From assembly GCF_008933165.1 (NCBI RefSeq), contig NZ_WBVQ01000001.1:868001-932000 (forward strand): a DNA stretch of 64,000 bases. Reading direction: 5' to 3'. Below, in pieces: positions 8,294 to 16,907 of the stretch. The DNA comes from Phaeocystidibacter marisrubri. GTDB taxonomy: Bacteria > Bacteroidota > Bacteroidia > Flavobacteriales > Schleiferiaceae. Every line of letters begins with the position of its first letter. Position 1 is the first letter of the stretch. The notes below the pieces were generated by a model, which saw nothing but the letters and a program-made list of their open reading frames with translations, did not search any database and was not told the DNA's origin. The position numbers were made by a program, and so were the translations under genes.

Positions 8294-11200
8294 ATGCTTT
8301 TGAAGATTACGCTCAGTAAGTGGCATTTGATGCTATTACTGATCTGGTTCGGCCTTCATTCTGTCAATGGCCAAAATCCAGTTAGCTCCATACAAAATGG
8401 AGTTGTAGTTCCATACCCGGCGACACCTCATGTTGGACAAATGCTCAGATGGTCGGATCCAGGTACATGGAATACCGGCGCGGTTCCTGGTCCCGGCGAT
8501 GAAGTGACCATACCATTAGAATCTGCGGTTGTGATCGACTGTGATGTTGAAGTGCAAGCGATACGTGTTCATGGTCAGCTAGTGGTTCTTCCCGAATTGG
8601 AAACGGTATCTATCGAAACCGAATACATGCTTATTTCTGGTGAACTATCTCTCTTTGAATGGGGGACAGAAGATGAGCCGTGGAGAGGGAAAGGCGTACT
8701 TACCTTAAATGGCGAATCTCCTGCCATTATTCCTGGAGTCACTTCATTTCCCCCAGAGAATTCGAAGGGTATCATGGTAATGTCGAATGGAATGCTTCAC
8801 GTCCACGGAGTTGAAAAAACGAGTTGGACAGTTTTAGATCGCACTGCAAATGTTGGTGAAGGACAAATAGAAGTTGAAGGAATCGTTTCTGGATGGAATC
8901 CGGGCGATGAAATCGTTATCGCTTCTTCTGCTCCCTACATTTTTGATTTGCAGAACTTTTGGGGAGATGATGGGCACTTGGAACAAGCGGAAAGAGTGAA
9001 TGTGGTTTCTACGCAAGTTGTGAATGGAAACACAATCATTGAAATTAATCCTCCTCTACAATTCAGTCACTATGGAGAGATTCAAACTTACACCAGCGGA
9101 TCTCAGTCTTGGGACTTGGACGAGCGAACTGAAGTGGGTATGCTCACGCGAAACATCAAGATTCAAGGGGATAAATCTTCAGAAGTAACCCATCACGGTG
9201 GACATATCATGATTATGTACTCGGCATTTGGATTTGTTTCAGGTGTTGAATTGTTCAGAATGGGGCAGCAGGAATTCAAGGCCCGTTATCCTTTCCATTG
9301 GCATATGGCCAAAGATGTTTCTGGTCAGTATTTGATGAATAGCTCTTTGCACGACCTCTATTTTAGGGCGGTAACTGTTCACGGCACTCAGAATTCAACG
9401 GTGAATGACAACGTGGTATTCGAAACACAAGGTCATGCAATGTTCTTTGAAGATGCTGTAGAAAGTGGCAATGTGATGAATAACAACCTCGTGATGAATG
9501 TACGTAGACCTCCATTGGGAATTGGAGCTAGTTCATTTATTGGTTCCGATAGAGGAGAGGCACATATTCGCGCAAGAGGACCTGGTGCATTTTGGATTAC
9601 AAATCCACAGAATACATTTGAGGGAAATCACGTAGCGGGGATACAAGGCATGGGCTTTTGGTATGGAATGCCAAAAGATCCAACGGGACCTTCGGCGAAT
9701 GATCCTGCTTATTCTAGTTTGCAGCCCAGCCGTTTACCACTCACCAAATTCCACAATAACACTGCTCATGGAGCCATGACTGGGTTCCATCAAGATCATG
9801 CAAATGATGACAATTCCACCACGGGCTTTAACGGAGGTCATTACTTTCTCAATAACCTCTCATGGCAGACGGTGACCAACTTCACTGCCTACCATTGTTA
9901 CAGAGGTTGGTGGACCCTAACCGTGGATAAGGGCATTGAATTTCACAACACCATATTGGCCGATTGTGTAGGGAAAGGCATGACAGTTACTTCCTTCAAA
10001 GGACGAACGTACAATTCGCTTTTCGTGGGCCATTCTGCTAACAATCCACTTGGAGGCAGTACCCATTTTACCAATTCAGCCATTTCTCTCTATGACGGTT
10101 ATATGGCCGCATACGACAGTCATTTTGCTGATTTTAATTACACCCATCAAGGTGTTTTTGAATTGATTGGAGGTAGAGAGAACCGCACGAACAATATTTT
10201 TAAGGGCTGCACCTTTACTCCAAATTCCAAACTGTACGACCCAGAGATCATCGAACCTATGTCCGTTCGATTGATGTCAGTTGCTCATGATGTAGATGGC
10301 GTACTGACTCAGCCCTGGGGCGCTGTTTGTGTGTATCATCCGTTCATGGTAGATCAAACCAACTTTACCTCTTATTTGAACGCAAAGAGCTATACCACTG
10401 ATTATCACTTCGCAGCGTTGAATGTTTTCTACAATTATCAGCTCTACACAATTGGTGGCGCAAACACCAATCCAGACGCGGGGAATCAGTACATGGAGTG
10501 GGGAGACGGTCATTGTATCCACACGGATGAAAGGCTTCAAGACAAAGCCCAGTACGGAGTAGTTCCAAACTTAGGTAGGGTTTATAAACTCCGCTTGTTG
10601 GAGGGAATTCCAGATCCGCTCGACATTCACCTCAACTATGCTATGAATGGGGACGTCATCGATTTTCAAATTTTGGATTCGCCTACGAACCTGACCATTT
10701 CCACCTCAGGCTATTCCTCAAAGAGTTCCGAGGCAGCTGTGTGGACTTCAAGTACAAATGCATATCACTGGAATGCGACCACCAAAACGCTTTCTGTACG
10801 GATGATTGCAGCAAACGCAGCAGGAACCTCCCCGGAGTTGAAAATGACGGCCACGGCAAAAGTCCAAATTAATGGAGGCAATTTGGCTCCTTTGAATTCA
10901 CGGGACTCTCGCCCATTTGGAGGAACGCACAGAACACCAGATACCAAGGTTGAAGCCGAGTGGTTTGATTACGGCGGTCAGGATGTAGCGTACTACAAAA
11001 CCTTGCCTCCAGAGATGATTTACTTCTTCACTCAATTCCCTGATCCCAATGATCAACCAGAGAACCTTAGATCATTGAGCTACGGAAGAAAAGGTGAGTT
11101 GTTGAGGTTGTACCCAATAGCAACCGGTGAGTTCGCTGTGAAGGATATTGACGACCAAGAATACATCCGTTACACCTTTCAAAGTGCAAATACATTTACT

Positions 11201-11731
11201 GCAGATTTCAACTTAGAATATGCATTGGTCAATGCAGGTGAGATTGAGGTATTCGTGAACGGCGTTTCCGCCTGGGGAGCTCCAGTTTCACTTGCAGCTT
11301 CGGGCGGAGCAACCACTTTTACCAACGTGATTCTGCAACCCATAACGTTACAACCCGGGATTAATGTGGTAGAGATCAAATCGCACTGTGACGATCTTTC
11401 CATCGACTGGTTTAGCATTGGAGATCCAAACGTGGTAAGTGCCCCTGCACCTATTTGTAAGGCAAGTCCAACAACCTCTATTGCTGAAGAAGTAGATTTG
11501 GGATTGTCGGTCTATCCGAATCCTTCAGATGGAATAGTGAACATTCATTTCGACGCTCAAGCAGAGGAGAGTTTGTTGCAAGTTGCCGATTTACAGGGGA
11601 GAGTATTGATGAATGAATGGATCGATTCCGATGTTCAATTAAACACTCAAAACTTTGTGACTGGAACGTATATCATTACACTGACCAATCCAAATGGGGA
11701 ACAACAGCGAGAAATACTGTTGATCAAATAA
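8294..11731 (+). CDS. Secreted G8-domain/parallel beta-helix protein with T9SS sorting domain (CEMIP-like)
   Basis: A 1,145-residue exported protein. After a signal peptide (residues 1-26, ending SVNG) comes a G8 domain (residues ~50-130, with TWNTGAVPGPGDEV and VVIDCDVEVQAIRVHGQL). A long right-handed beta-helix region follows, with histidine-rich segments (YPFHWHMAKD, HHGGHIMIMY, QGHAMFFEDAV) resembling the animal hyaluronan-depolymerising proteins CEMIP/TMEM2. Around residues 960-1060 a beta-sandwich resembles a carbohydrate-binding module (GEIEVFVNGVSAWG, GINVVEIKSH). The C-terminus is a T9SS type A sorting domain (LSVYPNPSDGIVNIHF). A surface polysaccharide-active enzyme or binding protein is likely; the substrate is unknown. 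A terminator follows at once. Confidence 0.85.
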   Translation: MLLKITLSKWHLMLLLIWFGLHSVNGQNPVSSIQNGVVVPYPATPHVGQMLRWSDPGTWNTGAVPGPGDEVTIPLESAVVIDCDVEVQAIRVHGQLVVLPELETVSIETEYMLISGELSLFEWGTEDEPWRGKGVLTLNGESPAIIPGVTSFPPENSKGIMVMSNGMLHVHGVEKTSWTVLDRTANVGEGQIEVEGIVSGWNPGDEIVIASSAPYIFDLQNFWGDDGHLEQAERVNVVSTQVVNGNTIIEINPPLQFSHYGEIQTYTSGSQSWDLDERTEVGMLTRNIKIQGDKSSEVTHHGGHIMIMYSAFGFVSGVELFRMGQQEFKARYPFHWHMAKDVSGQYLMNSSLHDLYFRAVTVHGTQNSTVNDNVVFETQGHAMFFEDAVESGNVMNNNLVMNVRRPPLGIGASSFIGSDRGEAHIRARGPGAFWITNPQNTFEGNHVAGIQGMGFWYGMPKDPTGPSANDPAYSSLQPSRLPLTKFHNNTAHGAMTGFHQDHANDDNSTTGFNGGHYFLNNLSWQTVTNFTAYHCYRGWWTLTVDKGIEFHNTILADCVGKGMTVTSFKGRTYNSLFVGHSANNPLGGSTHFTNSAISLYDGYMAAYDSHFADFNYTHQGVFELIGGRENRTNNIFKGCTFTPNSKLYDPEIIEPMSVRLMSVAHDVDGVLTQPWGAVCVYHPFMVDQTNFTSYLNAKSYTTDYHFAALNVFYNYQLYTIGGANTNPDAGNQYMEWGDGHCIHTDERLQDKAQYGVVPNLGRVYKLRLLEGIPDPLDIHLNYAMNGDVIDFQILDSPTNLTISTSGYSSKSSEAAVWTSSTNAYHWNATTKTLSVRMIAANAAGTSPELKMTATAKVQINGGNLAPLNSRDSRPFGGTHRTPDTKVEAEWFDYGGQDVAYYKTLPPEMIYFFTQFPDPNDQPENLRSLSYGRKGELLRLYPIATGEFAVKDIDDQEYIRYTFQSANTFTADFNLEYALVNAGEIEVFVNGVSAWGAPVSLAASGGATTFTNVILQPITLQPGINVVEIKSHCDDLSIDWFSIGDPNVVSAPAPICKASPTTSIAEEVDLGLSVYPNPSDGIVNIHFDAQAEESLLQVADLQGRVLMNEWIDSDVQLNTQNFVTGTYIITLTNPNGEQQREILLIK

Positions 11732-11742
11732 GTCCTAAAAAC

Positions 11743-11771
11743 AAAAGCCCCCATTCAACATGGGGGCTTTT
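11743..11771. terminator. Bidirectional rho-independent terminator
   Basis: AAAAGCCCCCAT and ATGGGGGCTTTT form a perfect 12-bp stem with a TCAAC loop and an A/T run on each side. It lies between the convergent G8-domain gene and the fumarylacetoacetase gene and should stop transcription from both. Confidence 0.93.
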
Positions 11772-11789
11772 CAATTATCTGAAGGAGAT

Positions 11790-13064
11790 TTATTCTATAG
11801 CGGGTAGAATCTTACAGCTCACTTCTCCAAAACCGATGCGAGTGGTTCCGTTATTACAGTAACCACGCATAATCACGGTGTCGTTGTCTTCAATAAAAGT
11901 TCTTTCGCCACCGCCGTTCATAGGAATAGGCTTGGTTGCATTCCAAGCTAGCTCTAGCATCGATCCGTAGCTATCTGGTGTTGGTCCAGAAATGGTGCCT
12001 GACCCCATCAAATCACCTGGATTGATTTTACAGCCGTTCACCGTGTGGTGAGCCAATTGCTGAGCCATACTCCAGTACATGTACTTGAAGTTGGAATTCG
12101 AAACAACAGTTTCCTCTTGGTCTTCAGGTTGAATAGCCACAGAGATGTTGATATCGAACGCTCCGTCTTTTTCTGTTTTCAAGTAATCGAGAACTTCAAC
12201 TTCTTGTTTAGGACCTTCGCAACGATAAGGCTCAAGTGCATCCATGGTTACCACCCAAGGACTAATACTCGATCCAAAGTTTTTGGCGAGGAATGGTCCG
12301 AGTGGAACGTACTCCCAAGTTTGAAGATCACGCGCACTCCAGTCGTTGAACAACACCATACCAAAGATGTATTCTTCAGCTTCTTCTGTGCTGATGCGTT
12401 GTCCCATGGCTTTACCTTCACCCGTGATAAAGGCCATTTCCAATTCGAAGTCAACGCGAACCGATGGTCCAAATACGGGTTTGTCGGCATCCTTTGGCTT
12501 GCGCTGTCCCATTGGGCGATGGATAGGCTCACCCGAGATCACAATAGTGCTAGATCTTCCGTGGTAACCTACCGGCAGGTGAAGCCAGTTTGGTAGTAAG
12601 GCGTTGTCTGGATCGCGAAACATGGTGCCCACATTGGTGGCGTGCTCGCGAGAACTGTAGAAGTCGGTGTAATCTTGTGAAAAGATCGGCATCAACATCT
12701 GAACTTTGTCCGCTGGGAAGAGAATTCGTGCCTTGTGCTCTTCGTTGTCGCGCAATTCAGCATTGTTTTCGTCGAAGATTTTAGCAATTCTATCGCGAAC
12801 TTGGCGGTTAATACCACGACCAAGTGCGATGAAATCGTTCAATGTGTCTTGTAGAAAAACGTCGTCAGATATCTCAATATCCTTGAAATATCCCAACTGC
12901 TGCATGGCCGACAAGTCGATGGCTGTATCGCCAATTCTCGTGCCTGTAGTGATAATGTCATCCTCTGGAATAAACACCCCAAACGGGATATTTTGGATGG
13001 GGAAGTCTGAACCTTCATCAACTTTGATCCAACTGCGTCGATTAGGGTCGTTCGCTTTGATCAT
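11790..13064 (-). CDS. fahA: Fumarylacetoacetase
   Basis: This enzyme hydrolyses fumarylacetoacetate to fumarate and acetoacetate, the last step of tyrosine breakdown via homogentisate. The 424-residue protein has the family's N-terminal SH3-like part (FPIQNIPFGVF) and C-terminal metal-dependent hydrolase fold, with VDFELEMAFITG, NDWSARDLQTWEY and GPFLAKNFGSSISPW (metal and substrate site), then GDLMGSGTISGP. The open frame extends upstream to 13256 across the start of glyA; the ATG at 13064 (MIKANDPNRRSWI) gives the normal N-terminus and leaves a 55-bp divergent promoter region. No other tyrosine-catabolism gene is adjacent. Confidence 0.95.
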   Translation of the reverse strand: MIKANDPNRRSWIKVDEGSDFPIQNIPFGVFIPEDDIITTGTRIGDTAIDLSAMQQLGYFKDIEISDDVFLQDTLNDFIALGRGINRQVRDRIAKIFDENNAELRDNEEHKARILFPADKVQMLMPIFSQDYTDFYSSREHATNVGTMFRDPDNALLPNWLHLPVGYHGRSSTIVISGEPIHRPMGQRKPKDADKPVFGPSVRVDFELEMAFITGEGKAMGQRISTEEAEEYIFGMVLFNDWSARDLQTWEYVPLGPFLAKNFGSSISPWVVTMDALEPYRCEGPKQEVEVLDYLKTEKDGAFDINISVAIQPEDQEETVVSNSNFKYMYWSMAQQLAHHTVNGCKINPGDLMGSGTISGPTPDSYGSMLELAWNATKPIPMNGGGERTFIEDNDTVIMRGYCNNGTTRIGFGEVSCKILPAIE

Positions 13065-13119
13065 TTTCCTGTATTTTTGAGCGTTTTCTGACCGATTTGA
13101 TGCAAGATTACAACATAAT

Positions 13120-14391
13120 ATGGAAAGAGATACCACCATTTTCGAGCTCATTGCAGAAGAGCGTGAGCGCCAGACAGAAGGATTAGAGCTTATAGCCTCT
13201 GAAAACTTCGTTTCAGACCAGGTGATGGAAGCCATGGGATCTGTATTGACTAACAAATATGCTGAAGGTTATCCAGGTAAGCGCTACTACGGTGGTTGTG
13301 AAGTGGTTGACAAAGTTGAAGACGTGGCTCGCGATCGTGCAAAAGCACTTTTTGGAGCTGAGTACGTAAACGTTCAACCACATTCAGGTTCGCAAGCAAA
13401 TGCAGCAGTTTACTTGGCTGTATTGAAACCAGGCGATAAAATCATGGGATTCGACCTTTCACACGGAGGTCACCTCACGCATGGTTCTCCTGTAAACTTT
13501 AGTGGAAAGACCTATCAAACGTGTTTCTACGGGGTGAAGAAAGAAACGGGAATCATTGATTACGACATGGTTCGCGAAGTGGCTCATGCAGAGAAGCCTC
13601 AGCTCATTATTTGCGGTGCGTCGGCCTATTCTAGAGATATCGACTACGCAACATTCCGCGAAATTGCTGATGAGGTGGGAGCTTTCCTTCTTGCTGATGT
13701 GAGTCACCCTGCAGGATTAATTGCGAAAGGAATTTTGAACGATCCTATGCCGCATTGCCATTTCGTAACAACAACTACGCACAAAACCCTTCGAGGTCCG
13801 CGTGGTGGTATGATTATGATGGGAAGCGACTTCGACAACCCGATGGGATTGAAAACACCGAAAGGTGAAATCAAGAAAATGAGTGCCATTTTAGATGGAG
13901 CCGTATTCCCGGGTACACAAGGTGGTCCACTAGAGCACGTTATTGCAGCAAAGGCTGTTGCCTTTGGCGAAGCGCTCTCTGATGAATTTCTTCATTACAT
14001 CATTCAAACTAAGAAGAATGCAGCAGCAATGGCCGCAGCATTTGTGAAGAGAGGATATGATATTATTTCGGGAGGAACGGACAATCACTGTATGTTGATT
14101 GACCTTAGAAATAAGAATGTGACTGGTAAACTTGCTGAAAATGCACTAGTGAAAGCCCAAATCACGGTGAATAAGAACATGGTTCCTTTCGATGATAAAT
14201 CTCCATTTGTAACCAGTGGTATTCGCGTGGGAACAGCGGCAATTACCACTCGTGGGTTGGTGGAATCGGACATGGACAAAGTGGTGGAATTAATCGACCG
14301 CGTGATCATGGATCCGGAGAACGAAGAAAACCTAGATGCAGTAGCAGCAGAGGTTCACGACATGATGAGCGAGCGTCCGCTTTTTGCTTAG
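13120..14391 (+). CDS. glyA: Serine hydroxymethyltransferase
   Basis: A PLP enzyme that interconverts serine and glycine while charging tetrahydrofolate with a one-carbon unit; cytoplasmic homodimer or tetramer. The 423 residues contain LIASENF (residues 24-30), the [13 protein letters not shown] substrate loop, the PLP-binding aspartate in LADVSHPAG and the Schiff-base lysine Lys222 in [14 protein letters not shown]. Length is normal for a bacterial GlyA. It is transcribed divergently from fahA; a TATTTTTG box at 13072-13079 matches the Bacteroidota -7 consensus. Confidence 0.97.
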   Translation: MERDTTIFELIAEERERQTEGLELIASENFVSDQVMEAMGSVLTNKYAEGYPGKRYYGGCEVVDKVEDVARDRAKALFGAEYVNVQPHSGSQANAAVYLAVLKPGDKIMGFDLSHGGHLTHGSPVNFSGKTYQTCFYGVKKETGIIDYDMVREVAHAEKPQLIICGASAYSRDIDYATFREIADEVGAFLLADVSHPAGLIAKGILNDPMPHCHFVTTTTHKTLRGPRGGMIMMGSDFDNPMGLKTPKGEIKKMSAILDGAVFPGTQGGPLEHVIAAKAVAFGEALSDEFLHYIIQTKKNAAAMAAAFVKRGYDIISGGTDNHCMLIDLRNKNVTGKLAENALVKAQITVNKNMVPFDDKSPFVTSGIRVGTAAITTRGLVESDMDKVVELIDRVIMDPENEENLDAVAAEVHDMMSERPLFA

Positions 14392-14421
14392 GCATTTACT
14401 TACAAGTTGTTTATTATTGCG

Positions 14422-14449
14422 ACTCCATCTTCTGCAAAGGGGATGGAGT
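14422..14449 (+). terminator. Possible terminator hairpin after glyA
   Basis: ACTCCATC (14422-14429) and GATGGAGT (14442-14449) form an 8-bp stem with a 12-base loop, 30 bp after the glyA stop. There is no strong T-run, so this may be a 3' stabilising hairpin rather than a classical terminator. Confidence 0.45.
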
Positions 14450-14480
14450 TGTTGTATCTTGAGCTCTCTAATCTCTTTGT

Positions 14481-15452
14481 GTGGCACGAAAAAAAATCAG
14501 CATACAGCAGGCGTTTAAGATTTTGGGGTTGCCCAATGGAGCCTCGTGGGATGAAGTTCGTGCCGCGTATCGGAAGCTGGCTAAACAGTTTCACCCAGAC
14601 ATTTCCTCAGACCCCAATGCCAAGGACAAATTTGCCTTGGTTGCCATTGCGTATGATCGGTTGGAAGAGTGGAACAATGCCGGGCGACCACAGCAAGCTC
14701 ATTCCTCTGAAACCTTTGCCAATTTACGTGCAAGGGCAGCAAAAGAAGCGGCAGAAAAGGCGCTAAAGGAAGCCAAGAGAAAGGAGATGATTCGACGCGT
14801 GCGCGTCTTGCGGGAGAAGCAAGATGCAGAAGCTTCGAAGAATTACAAGAAGGCTATCGCACTGGTCGTGACAGGCTTGCTCCTCTATTTTGGAATTAGT
14901 GAAGGAAGACGCTGGTACACAGATTCTCGTATTGAAGATAATATGGGAACAGGCTATGTGACAGTAACGAGCCAGATTCCGAATTACATCAAGTACGTTT
15001 ATGTCGTGAATGGCGAGCGCTATTCAGATGAAGCCCGCGTTCATCACGGAATTGACGACAATCAAGCGGAAAACGGCATTCCCATTTATACACAGGGTAG
15101 ATATTTGGTGGAATACGCCAAAGACGATCCAACCTATCACCGTGTCATCTTTAATACCCCCGGTCCCAATACACTCAAGCAATACATGCAGCGGGGCGAG
15201 GATTTGCTGCGATGGAGGTTTCCACGATCATTTATGGGAATGAGCATAGAAGAGAGTAAGAAAGCCGCACATTGTTTGGGTTTAGTTCTCTATGAGGAAT
15301 ATGAATCCGAATACCTCGCGAACATCTTCTATTCCGATAAAGCCTTTCTGGAAAACTGGAGTCACAACCAAGGTACATTTGAAGACCTGATAGATGATGA
15401 ACAATTTGCCATCTGCTTCAGTTACTGTAACCTTCAGTTTTATCATCCCTAG
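14481..15452 (+). CDS. J-domain protein with a transmembrane segment
   Basis: A 323-residue DnaJ-family co-chaperone that should recruit an Hsp70 to the membrane. Residues ~8-65 form a J domain with the diagnostic HPD at 38-40 (RKLAKQFHPD). A basic, Ala/Lys/Glu-rich helix (residues ~80-122) leads to one transmembrane helix at ~125-141 (AIALVVTGLLLYFGIS). The ~180-residue C-terminal domain is not recognised. The start is GTG at 14481 (VARKKISIQQ); no in-frame ATG lies in the J domain. The zinc-finger and substrate domains of classical DnaJ are absent. Confidence 0.82.
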   Translation: MARKKISIQQAFKILGLPNGASWDEVRAAYRKLAKQFHPDISSDPNAKDKFALVAIAYDRLEEWNNAGRPQQAHSSETFANLRARAAKEAAEKALKEAKRKEMIRRVRVLREKQDAEASKNYKKAIALVVTGLLLYFGISEGRRWYTDSRIEDNMGTGYVTVTSQIPNYIKYVYVVNGERYSDEARVHHGIDDNQAENGIPIYTQGRYLVEYAKDDPTYHRVIFNTPGPNTLKQYMQRGEDLLRWRFPRSFMGMSIEESKKAAHCLGLVLYEEYESEYLANIFYSDKAFLENWSHNQGTFEDLIDDEQFAICFSYCNLQFYHP

Positions 15453-15508
15453 ACTCTACCGTCTTAAATTGAGTACGCGTACATAGGCACTGCCTAAAAT
15501 GTACACTA

Positions 15509-15516
15509 TATATTTG
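15509..15516 (+). promoter_or_regulatory. TAnnTTTG -7 element upstream of hisS
   Basis: TATATTTG lies 16 bp before the hisS ATG and matches the Bacteroidota sigma-A -7 box. No TTG is present at the expected -33 distance, so the assignment rests on the -7 box alone. Confidence 0.5.
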
Positions 15517-15532
15517 CGAAAAAATTATTCTC

Positions 15533-16900
15533 ATGGCCGTAAAACCGAGCATTCCCAAAGGTACACGTGACTTCAATCCGCAAGAAGTATCACGCCGACA
15601 TTACATTATGAATGTATTGCGTACCGCTTTCGAAGGCTATGGTTTTCAGCCCATTGAAACGCCGAGTTTCGAGAATATTGAAACACTCACAGGCAAATAC
15701 GGTGAGGAAGGAGATCGTTTGATCTTTAAAATTCTAAAATCGGGGGACTTCTTGGCGAAGCTTCCGCAGGAAATTCGCAACAGCGATTCTCCGAATAAGT
15801 GGGCTTTAGAGATAGCTGACAAAGCCCTTCGCTACGATCTTACCGTGCCTTTCGCGCGCTTTGTAGTTCAACACCGAAATGAGTTGGCCTTTCCTTTTAA
15901 GCGCTATCAAATGCAACCCGTTTGGAGGGCGGATCGTCCACAAAAAGGGCGTTTCCGCGAATTTTGGCAATGCGATGCCGATGTGGTAGGCAGTGATTCG
16001 CTTTGGCAGGAAGTAGAATTCGTTCAACTCTACGACAGAGCATTTACGCAGTTGGGGTTGAATGTGACCATCCATCTCAACAACCGCAAGGTGCTTGCCG
16101 GTATTGCGGAAGTGATAGGCGCATCTGACAAGTTGGTGGATTTTACCGTAGCCCTAGATAAACTAGACAAGATTGGCGCAGAGAAAGTAGTGGCCGAAAT
16201 GGTTGAGCGTGGAATTCCTGAAGAGGGCACGCAAAAAGTTCTTCCACTGCTTTCTATGGATGATAGCAATGAGGCGGTTCTAGACTTCTTGACCGATTTC
16301 TTGAAAGATTCGGAAATGGGAATGAAAGGTCTAGAAGAACTGCGTTTTGTGTTGGATAAAGTCGATGCCTTGGGCTTGAAGACCGCATCCATTAAAGTGG
16401 ATCTCACTTTGGCAAGAGGTTTAGACTACTACACAGGGGCCATTCTCGAAGTGAAGGCAAACGATGTTCAGCTGGGCTCAATTGGAGGTGGTGGTAGATA
16501 CGACGATCTCACGGGAATCTTTGGCCTTAAAGATTTAAGTGGAATGGGTGTCAGCTTTGGTTTAGACCGAATCTACTTGTGTTTGGAGGAATTGAATTTG
16601 TTCCCAGATAGCAGTGAAAGCAAACCAAGCATACTATTCTTCAATATGGGAGAAGCGGAGATGCTTACTTCTCAAAAGTGGGCAACCGCTTTGAGAGAGA
16701 AAGGAATTGCAGCAGAGTGTTACCCAGACAATACCAAGTTTAAGAAGCAGTTCGATTACGCAGATAAGAAAGGTTTTGCACACGTGGCCATCATCGGTGA
16801 AAGTGAAATGAACGATGGCATTGCAAAGGTGAAGGATCAGTCCACGGGTGAACAAGAGGCATTGACCCTAGATCAGCTTATCCAGCTACTTTCCAAATAA
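15533..16900 (+). CDS. hisS: Histidyl-tRNA synthetase
   Basis: A class II aminoacyl-tRNA synthetase that charges tRNA-His. In its 455 residues are KGTRDFNPQE at the N-terminus, class II motif 2 (FKRYQMQPVWRADRPQKGRFREFWQCD), the histidine-specific motif ARGLDYYTGAI, motif 3 (GVSFGLDRI) and a C-terminal anticodon-binding domain from about residue 365. The TonB-receptor gene starts only 7 bp after its stop, so hisS may contribute transcription to that gene. Confidence 0.97.
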   Translation: MAVKPSIPKGTRDFNPQEVSRRHYIMNVLRTAFEGYGFQPIETPSFENIETLTGKYGEEGDRLIFKILKSGDFLAKLPQEIRNSDSPNKWALEIADKALRYDLTVPFARFVVQHRNELAFPFKRYQMQPVWRADRPQKGRFREFWQCDADVVGSDSLWQEVEFVQLYDRAFTQLGLNVTIHLNNRKVLAGIAEVIGASDKLVDFTVALDKLDKIGAEKVVAEMVERGIPEEGTQKVLPLLSMDDSNEAVLDFLTDFLKDSEMGMKGLEELRFVLDKVDALGLKTASIKVDLTLARGLDYYTGAILEVKANDVQLGSIGGGGRYDDLTGIFGLKDLSGMGVSFGLDRIYLCLEELNLFPDSSESKPSILFFNMGEAEMLTSQKWATALREKGIAAECYPDNTKFKKQFDYADKKGFAHVAIIGESEMNDGIAKVKDQSTGEQEALTLDQLIQLLSK

Positions 16901-16907
16901 TACATTC

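Noticed and set aside
13065-13256. N-terminal extension of fumarylacetoacetase
   Set aside because: The extra 64 residues overlap glyA on the other strand and are not part of the family; the ATG at 13064 fits the normal N-terminus.
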